DNA of 64,000 bases from Flagellimonas yonaguniensis (GCF_029193885.1 NZ_JARFVB010000003.1:62001-126000), one strand, 5' to 3'. Counted from the first letter of the stretch, positions 44,303 to 53,993 are shown. Notes: generated by a model from the sequence alone, not told the origin. Numbers and translations: made by a program.

Positions 44303-45472
44303 ATGAGACGAAAGCCCCATCTATTATTTTTTTGCTTCATTATCGGGAACTTTCTTTTTTCCCAAGCCCCACATCTCACGGAAAACTCTAAAGTAAGCTT
44401 GCTTACCTGTGCTGCGGGCGACGAGCTTTATTCCGCCTTCGGCCATAGTGCGTTCCGTGTACAAGACCCCGCACTGGGCATTGATGTCGTCTACAACTAT
44501 GGCACTTTCGACTTCAACCAGCCTAATTTCTATTTGAATTTCACGAAAGGAAAGATGATCTATTCCCTTTCCCGTAGAAATTTTGAGGGTTTCCTGTACG
44601 AGTACGAATTGGAAAAAAGATGGGTAAAAGAACAGATTCTGGACCTCAATCTGAAACAACGCAACCAGTTTCTCGCTTTTTTTGAAGAAAACTATCTCCC
44701 TGAAAACAGGGATTATCTCTACGACCCCTTACTGAACAACTGCTCCAGTATTACAGGCGATATTTTAAAAGAACAATTTGGCAATGCCATCGTTTTTGAT
44801 GGTTCACATCTTGAGAAACAATATACGTTCCGACAACTGGTGCGTCAATTTATGGATGTAAATACATGGTCCATGTTCGGAATCGATTTAGCCTTTGGTT
44901 CGCCAGTGGACAGAAAGGCTACTGTACAGGAGCACATGTTTTTGCCCTATTATGCGATGGAGCAACTGCGAAACACTACTTTGAACGGAAAATCTTTGGT
45001 AAAACGGGAGCGCACCATTTTGGATTACAGTGAACATACCCAAAAAGGCTTTTTCCCCCTCTCTCCTTTATTTTGGTTTTTGATGTTGATGGCTTTTACG
45101 GCCATCATCACGTATTTTGATTACATACACAAAGCGCGTAGTCGTTGGTTGGACTTTTCACTATTATTTATAACAGGATTGGCAGGCACTTTTTTATTCT
45201 TGCTTTGGGTAGCGGCCGACCACACTTCCACCCCAAATAATTTCAATGTTTTATGGGCATTCCCAGTAAATGCAATTGTTGCCTTTGCTTTGCTGTTCCA
45301 AGATAAAGTGCCACAATGGGCACCAAAATATCTGTGGGCAGCTTTGGGACTGATGGCCATCGTGCTTTTACTTTGGATAATTAAGGTCCAGATTTTTTCT
45401 CCTGTGCTTATTCCGTTACTTTTGACGCTGGCTATTCGATACCTGTACATCATCAGGTATTCCAAGTTATAA
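44303..45472 (+). CDS. DUF4105 domain protein
   Basis: A 389-residue protein with a signal peptide from ATG 44303 (RRKPHLLFFCFIIGNFLFSQ). The DUF4105 domain occupies about residues 25-230 (LLTCAAGDELYSAFGHSAFRV, a Cys-His pattern reminiscent of NlpC/CHAP-type peptidases, and NNCSSITGDILKEQFG with a second Cys). Four membrane segments fill the C-terminal third. A Cys-dependent envelope peptidase is possible. A palindrome CTGAT-AAAA-ATCAG (44288-44301) abuts the start codon; an upstream ATG at 44243 is less likely. Confidence 0.86.
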   Translation: MRRKPHLLFFCFIIGNFLFSQAPHLTENSKVSLLTCAAGDELYSAFGHSAFRVQDPALGIDVVYNYGTFDFNQPNFYLNFTKGKMIYSLSRRNFEGFLYEYELEKRWVKEQILDLNLKQRNQFLAFFEENYLPENRDYLYDPLLNNCSSITGDILKEQFGNAIVFDGSHLEKQYTFRQLVRQFMDVNTWSMFGIDLAFGSPVDRKATVQEHMFLPYYAMEQLRNTTLNGKSLVKRERTILDYSEHTQKGFFPLSPLFWFLMLMAFTAIITYFDYIHKARSRWLDFSLLFITGLAGTFLFLLWVAADHTSTPNNFNVLWAFPVNAIVAFALLFQDKVPQWAPKYLWAALGLMAIVLLLWIIKVQIFSPVLIPLLLTLAIRYLYIIRYSKL

Positions 45473-45493
45473 GTTGGCCCATAAACAACACCC

Positions 45494-47365
45494 ATGAACT
45501 TATTAACGGTCGAAAACATATCAAAATCGTATGGGGAGCTAGTGCTCTTCTCCGATATTTCCTTTGGAATCAACAAAGACCAAAAGATAGCCCTCATTGC
45601 CAAAAACGGAAGCGGCAAAACCTCCATTCTCAACATTATGTCAGGAAAGGACACTTCTGAAACTGGCCAAGTGACCACACGCAAGGGCATCAAAATTTCA
45701 TTTTTGGAACAAGAACCCGACCTCAACCCGAATTTGACCATCGAGGAGACCATTTTTACCACAGACAATGAAATCCTGAAGGTAATCGCCAACTACGAAA
45801 AAGCGGTTGAGAATCCAGAGAACACGGAACAATACCAAAAGGCTTTCGAGGCCATGGAACGACTCAACGCATGGGATTTTGAGACACAGTACAAACAAAT
45901 ACTTTTCCAATTACAGCTTTCCAAGCTCGATGCGAAGGTCAGTACACTCTCGGGAGGACAAAAGAAACGTTTGGCCTTGGCCAATGCGCTACTCAACAAG
46001 CCAGATTTGTTGATTCTGGATGAACCCACCAACCATTTGGACCTTGAAATGATCGAGTGGCTGGAAGCATACTTTGCCAAGGAAAGCATTACCCTTTTCA
46101 TGGTAACGCACGACCGTTATTTTTTGGATAGGGTCTGTAATGAGATATTGGAGTTGGACAACAACCAACTATACACCTACAAGGGCAATTATTCCTATTA
46201 CCTGAACGAAAAAGAGGCCCGATTGGAACGTGAGGCCGTAGAGCAGCAAAAGACCAAAATGCTGTACAAAAAAGAGTTGGATTGGATGCGCAGACAACCC
46301 AAGGCCCGTACCACAAAATCCAAATCTCGCATTGATGACTTTGCCGAGATAAAAAAGCGTGCCCATCAAAGACGGCAAGAGCACGAGGTGCAGTTGGAAC
46401 TGAACATGGAACGCTTGGGCAGCAAGATTTTGGAGCTTCACAATATCTCAAAATCCTATGGGGACAAAACCATCTTGGACAAGTTCGATTACAACTTTAC
46501 CAAAGGTGAACGTGTGGGCATTATCGGAAAAAACGGAACGGGAAAATCCACTTTTTTGAACATCATCACTGAACGAGAAAATGTGGAAGGTGGAAAGGTA
46601 GTGGTCGGCGATACCGTAAAATTTGGCTACTACACCCAAAAGGGAATCCCTGATAAAGAAGGCCAAAAGGTTATTGATGTCATTCGCGAGTTCGGAGATT
46701 ACATTCCCTTGAAAAAGGGGAGGCAAATTTCTGCCCAGCAACTATTGGAGCGTTTCCTTTTTGACCGTAAAAAGCAGTACGATTTTGTTGAAAAATTGAG
46801 CGGAGGGGAACGCAAACGACTGTATTTATGTACCGTACTCATTCAAAATCCCAACTTCCTGATTCTGGATGAGCCTACAAACGATTTGGACATTGTTACC
46901 CTGAACGTGCTGGAAAGTTTTTTGCTCGATTTTCCAGGTTGCTTGATTGTGGTCTCGCACGACCGTTATTTTATGGACAAAATCGTGGATCACTTGTTTG
47001 TGTTCCGAGGGGAAGGAGTTATAGAAGATTTCCCGGGCAACTATTCCGATTACCGAAGCTACGAGACCAGCAAAGTCATCGAGGAACGGGAAAACAAGAC
47101 CTCCTCTTCAGAAAAAACGGAAAACAACTGGCGGGACACCAGTGGGGGCAAACTTTCCTATTCTGAGCAAAAGGAATACAAACAATTGGAAAAGGACATT
47201 CAAAAACTGGAAGAGAAAAAAGTAGTACTCCAGAACAAGTTCACGGACCCTGAACTGGATGGAGATGAAATTGCCAACCTTTCCATTGAACTGAAAGAGG
47301 TAACCGATGCCATCGAGGAAAAAACAGAGCGCTGGTTTGAGCTTTCTTCCATTTTAGAGGGATAA
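45494..47365 (+). CDS. ABC-F family ATPase (Uup-like)
   Basis: A 623-residue soluble protein with two ABC ATPase domains (about 1-235 and 315-535), each with Walker A (AKNGSGKTSI, GKNGTGKSTF), signature (LSGGQKKRLALANALL, LSGGERKRLYLCTVL) and Walker B (LLILDEPTNHLD, FLILDEPTNDLD). The inter-domain linker holds KARTTKSKSRIDDFAEIKK, and the C-terminus (about 560-623) is a coiled coil, as in Uup. ABC-F proteins bind the ribosome E site to relieve stalling; some act on DNA structures. No membrane partner is expected. Confidence 0.93.
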   Translation: MNLLTVENISKSYGELVLFSDISFGINKDQKIALIAKNGSGKTSILNIMSGKDTSETGQVTTRKGIKISFLEQEPDLNPNLTIEETIFTTDNEILKVIANYEKAVENPENTEQYQKAFEAMERLNAWDFETQYKQILFQLQLSKLDAKVSTLSGGQKKRLALANALLNKPDLLILDEPTNHLDLEMIEWLEAYFAKESITLFMVTHDRYFLDRVCNEILELDNNQLYTYKGNYSYYLNEKEARLEREAVEQQKTKMLYKKELDWMRRQPKARTTKSKSRIDDFAEIKKRAHQRRQEHEVQLELNMERLGSKILELHNISKSYGDKTILDKFDYNFTKGERVGIIGKNGTGKSTFLNIITERENVEGGKVVVGDTVKFGYYTQKGIPDKEGQKVIDVIREFGDYIPLKKGRQISAQQLLERFLFDRKKQYDFVEKLSGGERKRLYLCTVLIQNPNFLILDEPTNDLDIVTLNVLESFLLDFPGCLIVVSHDRYFMDKIVDHLFVFRGEGVIEDFPGNYSDYRSYETSKVIEERENKTSSSEKTENNWRDTSGGKLSYSEQKEYKQLEKDIQKLEEKKVVLQNKFTDPELDGDEIANLSIELKEVTDAIEEKTERWFELSSILEG

Positions 47366-47403
47366 AATTGTCCCCTTGAGGGGACCTTAGGGGTGTAATC
47401 AAA

Positions 47404-47904
47404 ATGACATTCAAAATATTTTCATACATAAAATTTCTTCTCAAATCCACCAACGAGCATGGTGTGCACTCCCCTTTTGTGTTTCAATACGTGACAAAAT
47501 GCCTCTACTCCAAAAACAAACTTCATCACAAGAAAAGCATCAATGTGCTGCTCAAAACCATCTATTCTTTCAGTTTTGAAAAGGTCTGCATTAAAAAAAA
47601 TGCTAAAGCCAAGGAATTGGTAAAACAGAACTTTACCAAAATTCAATTTGACGAAAATCCTATTGACCTTCTTTTTGTTGACAAAATGGACATTCCCTCA
47701 TTTCAAAAAACACGTTCCGAAGGAAAGTTGCACAACGATAGTCTTATTTTAATCAACTCCATTTATGATAACAAAGAAATTTTGGGACAATGGAACCGCT
47801 TGATTGCCTTGCCAGAAATCACGGTAAGCATTGATATGTATCATTGCGGTCTTATTTCCATACGAAGGGAACAGGTAAAGGAACATTTCACGATTCGAAT
47901 TTAA
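47404..47904 (+). CDS. Shortened class I SAM-methyltransferase relative, cofactor core lost
   Basis: A 166-residue protein whose N-terminus (IKFLLKSTNEHGVHSPFVF) and C-terminus (GQWNRLIALPEITVSID, then REQVKEHFTIRI) match a flavobacterial class I methyltransferase family that is normally near 230-260 residues. Between them, the stretch with the glycine-rich SAM loop and first Rossmann strands is missing: only about 40 divergent residues remain before ENPIDLLFVDKMDI. The SAM pocket cannot form as known. The reading frame is open and flanked normally, so it may be a reduced but expressed protein or an early decayed one. A 53-codon gene follows. Confidence 0.7.
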   Translation: MTFKIFSYIKFLLKSTNEHGVHSPFVFQYVTKCLYSKNKLHHKKSINVLLKTIYSFSFEKVCIKKNAKAKELVKQNFTKIQFDENPIDLLFVDKMDIPSFQKTRSEGKLHNDSLILINSIYDNKEILGQWNRLIALPEITVSIDMYHCGLISIRREQVKEHFTIRI

Positions 47905-47921
47905 AACGGTAATTTTAGGTT

Positions 47922-48083
47922 ATGGAAAATGTAGCAACAGATAACACCATTTGGTATGTACTTGCCGTTTTGGGGCTGATTTATCTGATTATTTTGTTCC
48001 GAAACAAGAAGGCGACAAAGCGCAGAAAATCCCGCAAGTTTATGGAGGGGAAACGTCAACACGATAAGAACAATAAACAATGA
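47922..48083 (+). CDS. 53-residue single-pass membrane protein
   Basis: A short reading frame, ATG 47922 to TGA 48081-48083: MENVATDNTIWYVLAVLGLI, then further hydrophobic residues and a strongly basic tail (RNKKATKRRKSRKF). It has one membrane segment at about residues 11-26. It lies between the shortened methyltransferase gene (17 bases upstream) and the cobalamin adenosyltransferase gene, in the same direction. Similar tiny proteins occur in this place in related genomes as far as I recall; function is unknown. Confidence 0.72.
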   Translation: MENVATDNTIWYVLAVLGLIYLIILFRNKKATKRRKSRKFMEGKRQHDKNNKQ

Positions 48084-48154
48084 GCAATGGACAATAATCA
48101 TTAAAAAAGCAATTACCAATAATTGCTAATTGTTTATTGAACATTGATAACTGA
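48071..48154. repeat. Two facing arrays of degenerate heptamer repeats
   Basis: Left array (48071-48105), five phased heptamers: CAATAAA, CAATGAG, CAATGGA, CAATAAT, CATTAAA. Right array (48120-48154), five phased heptamers in inverse sense: TAATTGC, TAATTGT, TTATTGA, ACATTGA, TAACTGA. The arms pair: 48071-48086 with 48124-48139 match at 15 of 16 positions, and 48109-48126 forms an inner hairpin (GCAATTA / TAATTGC). The block ends 5 bases before the adenosyltransferase ATG. Confidence 0.75.
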
Positions 48155-48158
48155 CACC

Positions 48159-48716
48159 ATGAAAATATATACCAAAACCGGAGATAAGGGAACCACAGCG
48201 TTGTTTACAGGAACCCGTGTACCCAAGCACCACGTTCGAATTGAAAGTTATGGCACTATTGACGAGCTCAATTCCCACTTAGGACTTTTGCGCGACCAAG
48301 AAATGGACGAGCATTCCAAAAAAACCTTGACTTTGATTCAAGAAAAGCTTTTCACGGTGGGCTCCATATTGGCCACAGAGCCCAAAAAAGATAAAAGGCT
48401 TAAAATTCCAAGAATAAGTTCCGAGGACATTGAATTTCTAGAGTTGGAAATGGATAAAATGAACGAATGTCTTCCAGAAATGACACATTTTATACTTCCT
48501 GGTGGGCACACCACCGTGTCATACTGTCACATTGCCAGAACGGTTTGCCGTCGTGGCGAGCGCATGATTTCCTATTTACATGAAAATGAGCACGTACCCG
48601 ACAATGTGCTTTCGTACATCAACCGACTTTCGGACTATTTATTTGTATTGGCACGTAAATTGTCCAAAGATTTAAAAGCTCAGGAAGTTAAATGGATTCC
48701 TGAGAAATTAGACTGA
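48159..48716 (+). CDS. Cob(I)yrinic acid a,c-diamide adenosyltransferase (PduO type)
   Basis: A 185-residue enzyme that attaches the adenosyl group of ATP to reduced cobalamin, giving adenosylcobalamin. It has the PduO N-terminal motif KIYTKTGDKGTTALFTG (ATP site), YGTIDELNSHLG, and the CRRGERMI stretch near residue 130. The start is ATG 48159; a TTG 15 bases earlier falls in the repeat. AdoCbl would serve methylmalonyl-CoA mutase, whose helper MeaB is encoded at 62461. The heptamer array fills its upstream region. Confidence 0.94.
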   Translation: MKIYTKTGDKGTTALFTGTRVPKHHVRIESYGTIDELNSHLGLLRDQEMDEHSKKTLTLIQEKLFTVGSILATEPKKDKRLKIPRISSEDIEFLELEMDKMNECLPEMTHFILPGGHTTVSYCHIARTVCRRGERMISYLHENEHVPDNVLSYINRLSDYLFVLARKLSKDLKAQEVKWIPEKLD

Positions 48717-48784
48717 AAAAATCGCTTTTTTATCCCAATTGTTTTGCCAACAATAAAATAATTTTTAAATAATACTGTTTTTAC

Positions 48785-48814
48785 TTGGCAAATTGGGTTT
48801 AAAAATTATTTTTG
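48785..48814 (+). promoter_or_regulatory. Promoter of the DUF2795 gene
   Basis: TTG (48785-48787), 19 bases, then TATTTTTG (48807-48814), an exact TAnnTTTG. The start codon is 28 bases after it. This is the best-formed promoter in the window. Confidence 0.7.
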
Positions 48815-48841
48815 CAAAAAATTATAAATCAAACCGTTACT

Positions 48842-49066
48842 ATGTACTGGACTTTAGAATTAGCTTCATATTTAAGTGATGCGCCTTGGCCAGCAACCAA
48901 AGACGAACTGATAGATTACGCTATTCGAACAGGAGCGCCGTTGGAAGTTGTAGAAAATTTACAATCGATGGAGGAAGAAGGAGGCGAGATATACGAGTCA
49001 ATTGAGGAAATCTGGCCCGATTATCCCACCGAAGAGGACTACCTCTGGAACGAGGACGAATATTAG
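48842..49066 (+). CDS. DUF2795 domain protein
   Basis: A 74-residue acidic protein with the DUF2795 signature (YWTLELASYLSDAPWPATKD and ELIDYAIRTGAPLEVVENLQ). Function is unknown; the fold is predicted as a small helical bundle. It ends with an acidic tail. ATG 48842 is the start; a TTG 30 bases upstream overlaps the -7 element. It has its own promoter and a terminator. Confidence 0.9.
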   Translation: MYWTLELASYLSDAPWPATKDELIDYAIRTGAPLEVVENLQSMEEEGGEIYESIEEIWPDYPTEEDYLWNEDEY

Positions 49067-49091
49067 ATCCGAAAAACACAAACCACGTTAA

Positions 49092-49118
49092 AAAGTCTCA
49101 TTTGAGGCTTTTTTTTAT
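49092..49118 (+). terminator. Terminator after the DUF2795 gene
   Basis: AAAGTCTCA / TGAGGCTTT (49092-49100, 49103-49111) with one G-T pair, followed by a T run. Confidence 0.85.
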
Positions 49119-49201
49119 GTAATTTTGACAGCCTAGCGAAAGAATTCCATCGTAATCCCATCAATGGAACAGCTTTTGACAATCAAAAGAAAAAACATTT
49201 C

Positions 49202-52200
49202 ATGAGTTTTATTAATTCCGTACTAAAGGTATTTGTAGGAGATAAATCGGAGAAGGATGTAAAGTCCCTACAACCTTTGGTAAAAGAGATAAAATCCTTT
49301 GAACAAGAGCTCGAAGGATTGTCACATGACGAACTGAGACAAAAAACCACCTCTTTTAAGGCCAAAATAGCCGAGAATTGCAAAGAGGTCAACGATAAAA
49401 TAGCCGAGCTACAGGCAGAAGTCGAAAATTCCAACGATATTGATAGAAATGAGGAAATCTACTCCGAGATTGACAAGCTCAATGAAGAAGCATATAAGAT
49501 TTCCGAGAAAACATTGGAGGATATACTACCCGAAGCCTTCGCTGTGGTAAAAGAAACCGCCAAGCGATTTGCCGCCAATGAAACCCTTACCGTAACAGCA
49601 AGCGAATTTGACAGAATGCTTTCGGGCGATAAGGACTATGTTTCGTTGGAAGGCGACAAAGCAATTTGGCAGAACTCATGGGATGCGGCCGGTAAAGAAG
49701 TAACCTGGGACATGGTACACTACGATGTACAGCTCATCGGCGGTATTGCTCTTCATCAAGGTAAAATTGCAGAGATGCAGACCGGTGAAGGTAAAACCTT
49801 GGTGGCCACCCTCCCACTCTACCTAAATGCATTGGCCGGAAAAGGTGCCCACTTGGTTACCGTGAACGACTATTTGGCAAAAAGGGATAGTGCGTGGATG
49901 GCTCCTTTGTTCGAGTTCCACGGACTTTCTGTGGACTGTATCGACAAACACCGCCCCAATTCCAATGGTAGACGTGCTGCTTACAATGCTGATATTACCT
50001 ACGGAACCAATAACGAATTCGGATTTGACTATTTGCGTGACAACATGGCGCACACCCCCGATGATTTGGTACAGCGACCACACCACTATGCCATTGTGGA
50101 TGAGGTGGATTCCGTATTGATCGATGATGCGCGAACTCCATTGATCATTTCCGGACCGGTTCCCGAAGGTGATCGTCACGAGTTCAACGAGCTCAAACCA
50201 CAAGTATCCGACATCGTCCAAAAACAACGTCAACATTTGACCGGTGTATTGGCCGAGGCCAAGAAACTCATCAAGGAAGGAAATACCAAAGAAGGTGGTT
50301 TCCTTTTGCTCCGTGTACACCGCGGTCTTCCAAAAAACAAAGCACTTATCAAGTTTTTGAGTGAAGAGGGCGTTAAGCAATTGCTTCAGAAAACGGAAAA
50401 CTTCTACATGCAGGACAACAATAGGGAAATGCCCAAGGTGGATGAGGACCTATTGTTCGTGATCGATGAAAAAAACAACCAGATAGAACTTACTGATAGA
50501 GGTGTCGAGTATATATCAACAGACCAAGACAAAGAGTTTTTTGTGATGCCCGATATCGGTAGTGAAATTGCCAAGATCGAGAATCAAAATCTTGAAATTG
50601 AAAAAGAAGCGGAGCTCAAGGAAGAACTCTTTAAGGATTTTGCGGTAAAAAGCGAGCGTATCCATACCATGACACAATTGTTGAAGGCCTATACCCTCTT
50701 TGAAAAAGATGTGGAATATGTGGTCATGAACAACAAAGTGATGATCGTGGATGAGCAGACCGGACGTATTATGGACGGTCGTAGATACTCGGATGGACTC
50801 CACCAAGCCATTGAGGCCAAGGAGAACGTAAAAATCGAGGCCATGACCCAGACTTTTGCGACCATTACACTCCAAAATTACTTTAGAATGTACAATAAAC
50901 TGTCAGGTATGACAGGTACAGCGGTCACGGAGGCAGGGGAATTCTGGGAAATCTATGAGCTGGATGTCATGGAAATTCCAACCAACAGGCCCATTGCCCG
51001 TGACGATAGACAAGATTTGATCTACAAGACCAAGCGTGAAAAATACAATGCAATTATAGATGAGGTCACCAAAATGTCCCAAGCGGGAAGACCTGTATTG
51101 ATTGGTACTACCTCAGTTGAAATTTCAGAATTGTTGTCGAAATTATTGAGCGTACGCAAGGTTCCCCATAATGTATTGAACGCAAAACTCCATAAAAAAG
51201 AAGCTGATATTGTTGCTGAAGCTGGTAAAGGTGGCGTAGTGACCATTGCAACCAACATGGCAGGTAGGGGTACGGATATTAAACTGTCTCCAGAAGTAAA
51301 AGAAGCTGGTGGTTTGGCCATTATCGGTACAGAGCGACATGATTCCAGACGGGTGGACAGACAGTTGAGAGGTCGTTCTGGACGTCAAGGAGATCCAGGT
51401 AGTTCGCAGTTCTATGTTTCTTTGGAAGATAACCTGATGCGTTTGTTCGGATCGGACCGTGTTGCCAAAATGATGGACCGTATGGGCTTGGAAGATGGAG
51501 AAGTGATTCAGCACTCCATGATGACCAAATCCATTGAGCGTGCCCAGAAAAAAGTGGAGGAGAACAACTTTGGTATCCGTAAACGTTTGTTGGAATACGA
51601 TGATGTGATGAACGCCCAACGTGAGGTCATCTACAAGAGAAGAAGGCACGCATTGGAAGGTGAGCGCTTAAAAGTGGATATCGCCAATATGATCTACGAT
51701 ACTTGTGAAGCCATTGCGGAGACCAACAAAATGGCGGATGACTACAAAAACTTTGAGTTCGAGCTCATCAAATATTTCTCCATTACCTCGCCTATCAATG
51801 AGGAGGAGTTCAAGAAAATGAGCTTTCAGCAAATCGCCAATAAAATCAACGACGAAGCCTACGAGTTCTACAAACAAAAAATGGAACGTAGTGCCACCGT
51901 TGCCTTCCAAGTCATTAAAAAGGTATACGAAGATGAGTCCAACAAGTTTGAACGCATCGTTGTTCCCTTTACGGATGGCATCAAATCCTTGAACGTTGTG
52001 ACCAACTTGGAAAAGGCCTATAACTCCAATGGTAAGCAGTTGATCACTGATTTTGAGAAAAACATCACGCTGGCCATCATCGATGATTCTTGGAAAACGC
52101 ACTTGCGCAAAATGGACGAATTGAAACAGTCCGTGCAATTGGCCGTTCATGAGCAAAAAGACCCATTGTTGATCTATAAGTTTGAAGCTTTTGAGCTTTT

Positions 52201-52564
52201 TAAAGAAATGATGGATAAGGTGAACAAAGAAGTGATATCCTTCCTTTTCAAGGGAGAGCTTCCCACGGAAAACACCAATCAAATCCAAGAGGCCAGAAGC
52301 GTTCGCAAACCAAAGGAAAATCTTCAGACCACAAAAGAGGAAATTCCGAACAGTGACGAATTGGCCGCACAGAACAGAGCTGCCGGTCAAACACAAGGGC
52401 AGCGCCCTCAAGTAACCGAAACCATTGTTCGGGAAAAACCGAAAATTGGTAGGAATGAAAGGGTTACCATTAAAAACGTAATGTCAGGGGAAAGCAAAAC
52501 CGTGAAATACAAGCAAGCAGAGCCTCTGATAGATAAAGGGGAATGGGTTTTGGTAAACGACTAA
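49202..52564 (+). CDS. secA: Preprotein translocase ATPase SecA
   Basis: An 1120-residue motor that drives unfolded proteins through SecYEG. Helicase motifs: [15 protein letters not shown] (Walker A) near residue 195, [20 protein letters not shown] (DEAD-like, Walker B), [12 protein letters not shown] and [15 protein letters not shown] (motifs V-VI). A long insertion of about 180 residues after the first ATPase part ([18 protein letters not shown] onward) makes it larger than the 901-residue E. coli enzyme, as usual in Bacteroidota. The C-terminus ends GEWVLVND and lacks the CxCxSGxxxxxCH zinc site that binds SecB. A strong terminator follows. Confidence 0.96.
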   Translation: MSFINSVLKVFVGDKSEKDVKSLQPLVKEIKSFEQELEGLSHDELRQKTTSFKAKIAENCKEVNDKIAELQAEVENSNDIDRNEEIYSEIDKLNEEAYKISEKTLEDILPEAFAVVKETAKRFAANETLTVTASEFDRMLSGDKDYVSLEGDKAIWQNSWDAAGKEVTWDMVHYDVQLIGGIALHQGKIAEMQTGEGKTLVATLPLYLNALAGKGAHLVTVNDYLAKRDSAWMAPLFEFHGLSVDCIDKHRPNSNGRRAAYNADITYGTNNEFGFDYLRDNMAHTPDDLVQRPHHYAIVDEVDSVLIDDARTPLIISGPVPEGDRHEFNELKPQVSDIVQKQRQHLTGVLAEAKKLIKEGNTKEGGFLLLRVHRGLPKNKALIKFLSEEGVKQLLQKTENFYMQDNNREMPKVDEDLLFVIDEKNNQIELTDRGVEYISTDQDKEFFVMPDIGSEIAKIENQNLEIEKEAELKEELFKDFAVKSERIHTMTQLLKAYTLFEKDVEYVVMNNKVMIVDEQTGRIMDGRRYSDGLHQAIEAKENVKIEAMTQTFATITLQNYFRMYNKLSGMTGTAVTEAGEFWEIYELDVMEIPTNRPIARDDRQDLIYKTKREKYNAIIDEVTKMSQAGRPVLIGTTSVEISELLSKLLSVRKVPHNVLNAKLHKKEADIVAEAGKGGVVTIATNMAGRGTDIKLSPEVKEAGGLAIIGTERHDSRRVDRQLRGRSGRQGDPGSSQFYVSLEDNLMRLFGSDRVAKMMDRMGLEDGEVIQHSMMTKSIERAQKKVEENNFGIRKRLLEYDDVMNAQREVIYKRRRHALEGERLKVDIANMIYDTCEAIAETNKMADDYKNFEFELIKYFSITSPINEEEFKKMSFQQIANKINDEAYEFYKQKMERSATVAFQVIKKVYEDESNKFERIVVPFTDGIKSLNVVTNLEKAYNSNGKQLITDFEKNITLAIIDDSWKTHLRKMDELKQSVQLAVHEQKDPLLIYKFEAFELFKEMMDKVNKEVISFLFKGELPTENTNQIQEARSVRKPKENLQTTKEEIPNSDELAAQNRAAGQTQGQRPQVTETIVREKPKIGRNERVTIKNVMSGESKTVKYKQAEPLIDKGEWVLVND

Positions 52565-52585
52565 ACCATTCCCAATTCAATGTAC

Positions 52586-52618
52586 AAAGTGGCAGTTATT
52601 CTAGCTGTCACTTTTTTT
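52586..52618 (+). terminator. Terminator after secA
   Basis: AAAGTGGCAG / CTGTCACTTT (52586-52595, 52605-52614), ten pairs with one G-T, followed by T residues. Confidence 0.9.
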
Positions 52619-52668
52619 ATACCAAAAACATAATTAGATTTACAGTTGAAAAACACCCCATTAAGCTA

Positions 52669-52706
52669 CTCTATCACACCATTTTTTCAACTTTTTTGTG
52701 ATAGAG
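52669..52706. repeat. 10-bp perfect inverted repeat before the histidine kinase gene
   Basis: CTCTATCACA (52669-52678) and TGTGATAGAG (52697-52706) flank 18 bases. It lies 19 bases before the kinase start. It may be an operator, perhaps for autoregulation, or a leader hairpin. Confidence 0.55.
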
Positions 52707-52725
52707 GTATATTCACGTGCAGCAT

Positions 52726-53946
52726 ATGAAGAATCCTAATAAGGATACATATAGATTACAAGACAAGATTGATTTGATACTTAAGGTAAATTACAACTCT
52801 TCCTTTTTCGCTGCCATTTTTGGTTTGGTCTGTTATTTCTTTTTAGACATAAAAGGAATCATACCCTATACCTTTTGGGGATATGCCGTAATCAACCTCA
52901 TAAACACCCTACTCTACAAACAACACAAAAAATTGGTGTTCACCTACAATTCAACATCCATTCTTTCCATGTTGGGAGCGGTCATCATTACACTTTATAG
53001 CGGGGGGATCGAAAGCCCGTTTGTCTTTGTCCTGGCCATTATAGTTTTTGCTGGTTATGTCACTACAAAAGTTTTTGGGCAACTATACCTCATCCTCAAC
53101 CTAGCGGTACTTACCCTACTGTTTCTCTATGACACTGGGGATTTTAAAATATCAGCGAATACGGTTCCTGTGGAAGCAAGAAGTTGGTTCGCTTATTTAA
53201 GTGCCACATTTGCCGTGTACCTTTTGGGAGGTGTTTTTGGAAAAAACCTACTCAGCGCACACCATAGGCTATATAAATCCCGAAACGAGATACAAGAACG
53301 AATCGATGAGAAGGAAACATTGCTCAAAGAAGTACACCATCGTGTCAAAAACAACCTACAGACAGTTTCCAGTCTTTTGAGCCTTCAATCCAGAGCGATA
53401 GACGACAGTAAAATCAGTAACATCATCAAGAGCAGCCAAAATCGTGTGGTATCCATGGCCATGGTTCACGAAATGCTGTATAAACGGGATGATTACCTTT
53501 CCAAAATAGAACTTGAACCCTATGTAAGGGAACTATGCGATTATCTTGTACGATCGGTAAAAGGAAGCAACCGCGATGTTAAAGTGAATTTGGACATTGG
53601 CGATTACAAACTCAGTATCGACACCGTGATACCTTTGGGGTTGATCATCAATGAAACCATTACCAATGCCCTAAAATATGGCATCACTGAAGGACATGAT
53701 GGGGAAATCCACGTCTCAGTCGAAAAAATGGATGAAACCCGTTACAAAATGTACCTTGGTGATAATGGAGTCGGGTATTCGGAAGAAATCAACCCAAAAA
53801 CATCCAATTCCTTGGGGCTGAAACTTATTTACAACTTAGCACGCCAACTTAGGGGTTCCATTACAAGGGACTATGCCAAAAAAGGTACGCACTATACTAT
53901 TGAGTTTGAGGAAGTAATAGAGCAGTTCAACTCGGTAGATCAATAA
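52726..53946 (+). CDS. Orphan sensor histidine kinase (HisKA_2 family)
   Basis: A 406-residue membrane kinase. Five to six hydrophobic segments fill the first 170 residues (for example FAAIFGLVCYFFLDIKG and FVFVLAIIVFAGYVTT) with no periplasmic sensor domain. Then follows a HisKA_2 phosphoacceptor, EVHHRVKNNLQTVSSLLSLQ, and a HATPase_c domain (ETITNALKYGITEGHDGEIH and LGDNGVGYSEE). The start is ATG 52726; a GTG nine bases earlier is possible. No response regulator is adjacent, so the partner is unknown. A convergent terminator follows. Confidence 0.92.
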   Translation: MKNPNKDTYRLQDKIDLILKVNYNSSFFAAIFGLVCYFFLDIKGIIPYTFWGYAVINLINTLLYKQHKKLVFTYNSTSILSMLGAVIITLYSGGIESPFVFVLAIIVFAGYVTTKVFGQLYLILNLAVLTLLFLYDTGDFKISANTVPVEARSWFAYLSATFAVYLLGGVFGKNLLSAHHRLYKSRNEIQERIDEKETLLKEVHHRVKNNLQTVSSLLSLQSRAIDDSKISNIIKSSQNRVVSMAMVHEMLYKRDDYLSKIELEPYVRELCDYLVRSVKGSNRDVKVNLDIGDYKLSIDTVIPLGLIINETITNALKYGITEGHDGEIHVSVEKMDETRYKMYLGDNGVGYSEEINPKTSNSLGLKLIYNLARQLRGSITRDYAKKGTHYTIEFEEVIEQFNSVDQ

Positions 53947-53970
53947 TCCACTCACTGATTTCCATAAAAA

Positions 53971-53993
53971 AAGGCCGGCTTGCACCGACCCTT
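53971..53993. terminator. Bidirectional terminator between histidine kinase and small-protein unit
   Basis: AAGG-C-CGG / CCG-AC-CCTT with a CTTGCA loop. On the plus strand it is followed by CTTTT, on the minus strand by seven T residues, so it serves both sides. Confidence 0.6.

Noticed and set aside
48071..48154. A CRISPR array
   Set aside because: The repeats are 7 bases long, directly adjacent and degenerate, with no spacers and no cas genes.
51668..52411. A 247-codon open frame opposite secA
   Set aside because: Mirror of conserved SecA sequence; no start context, no domain.
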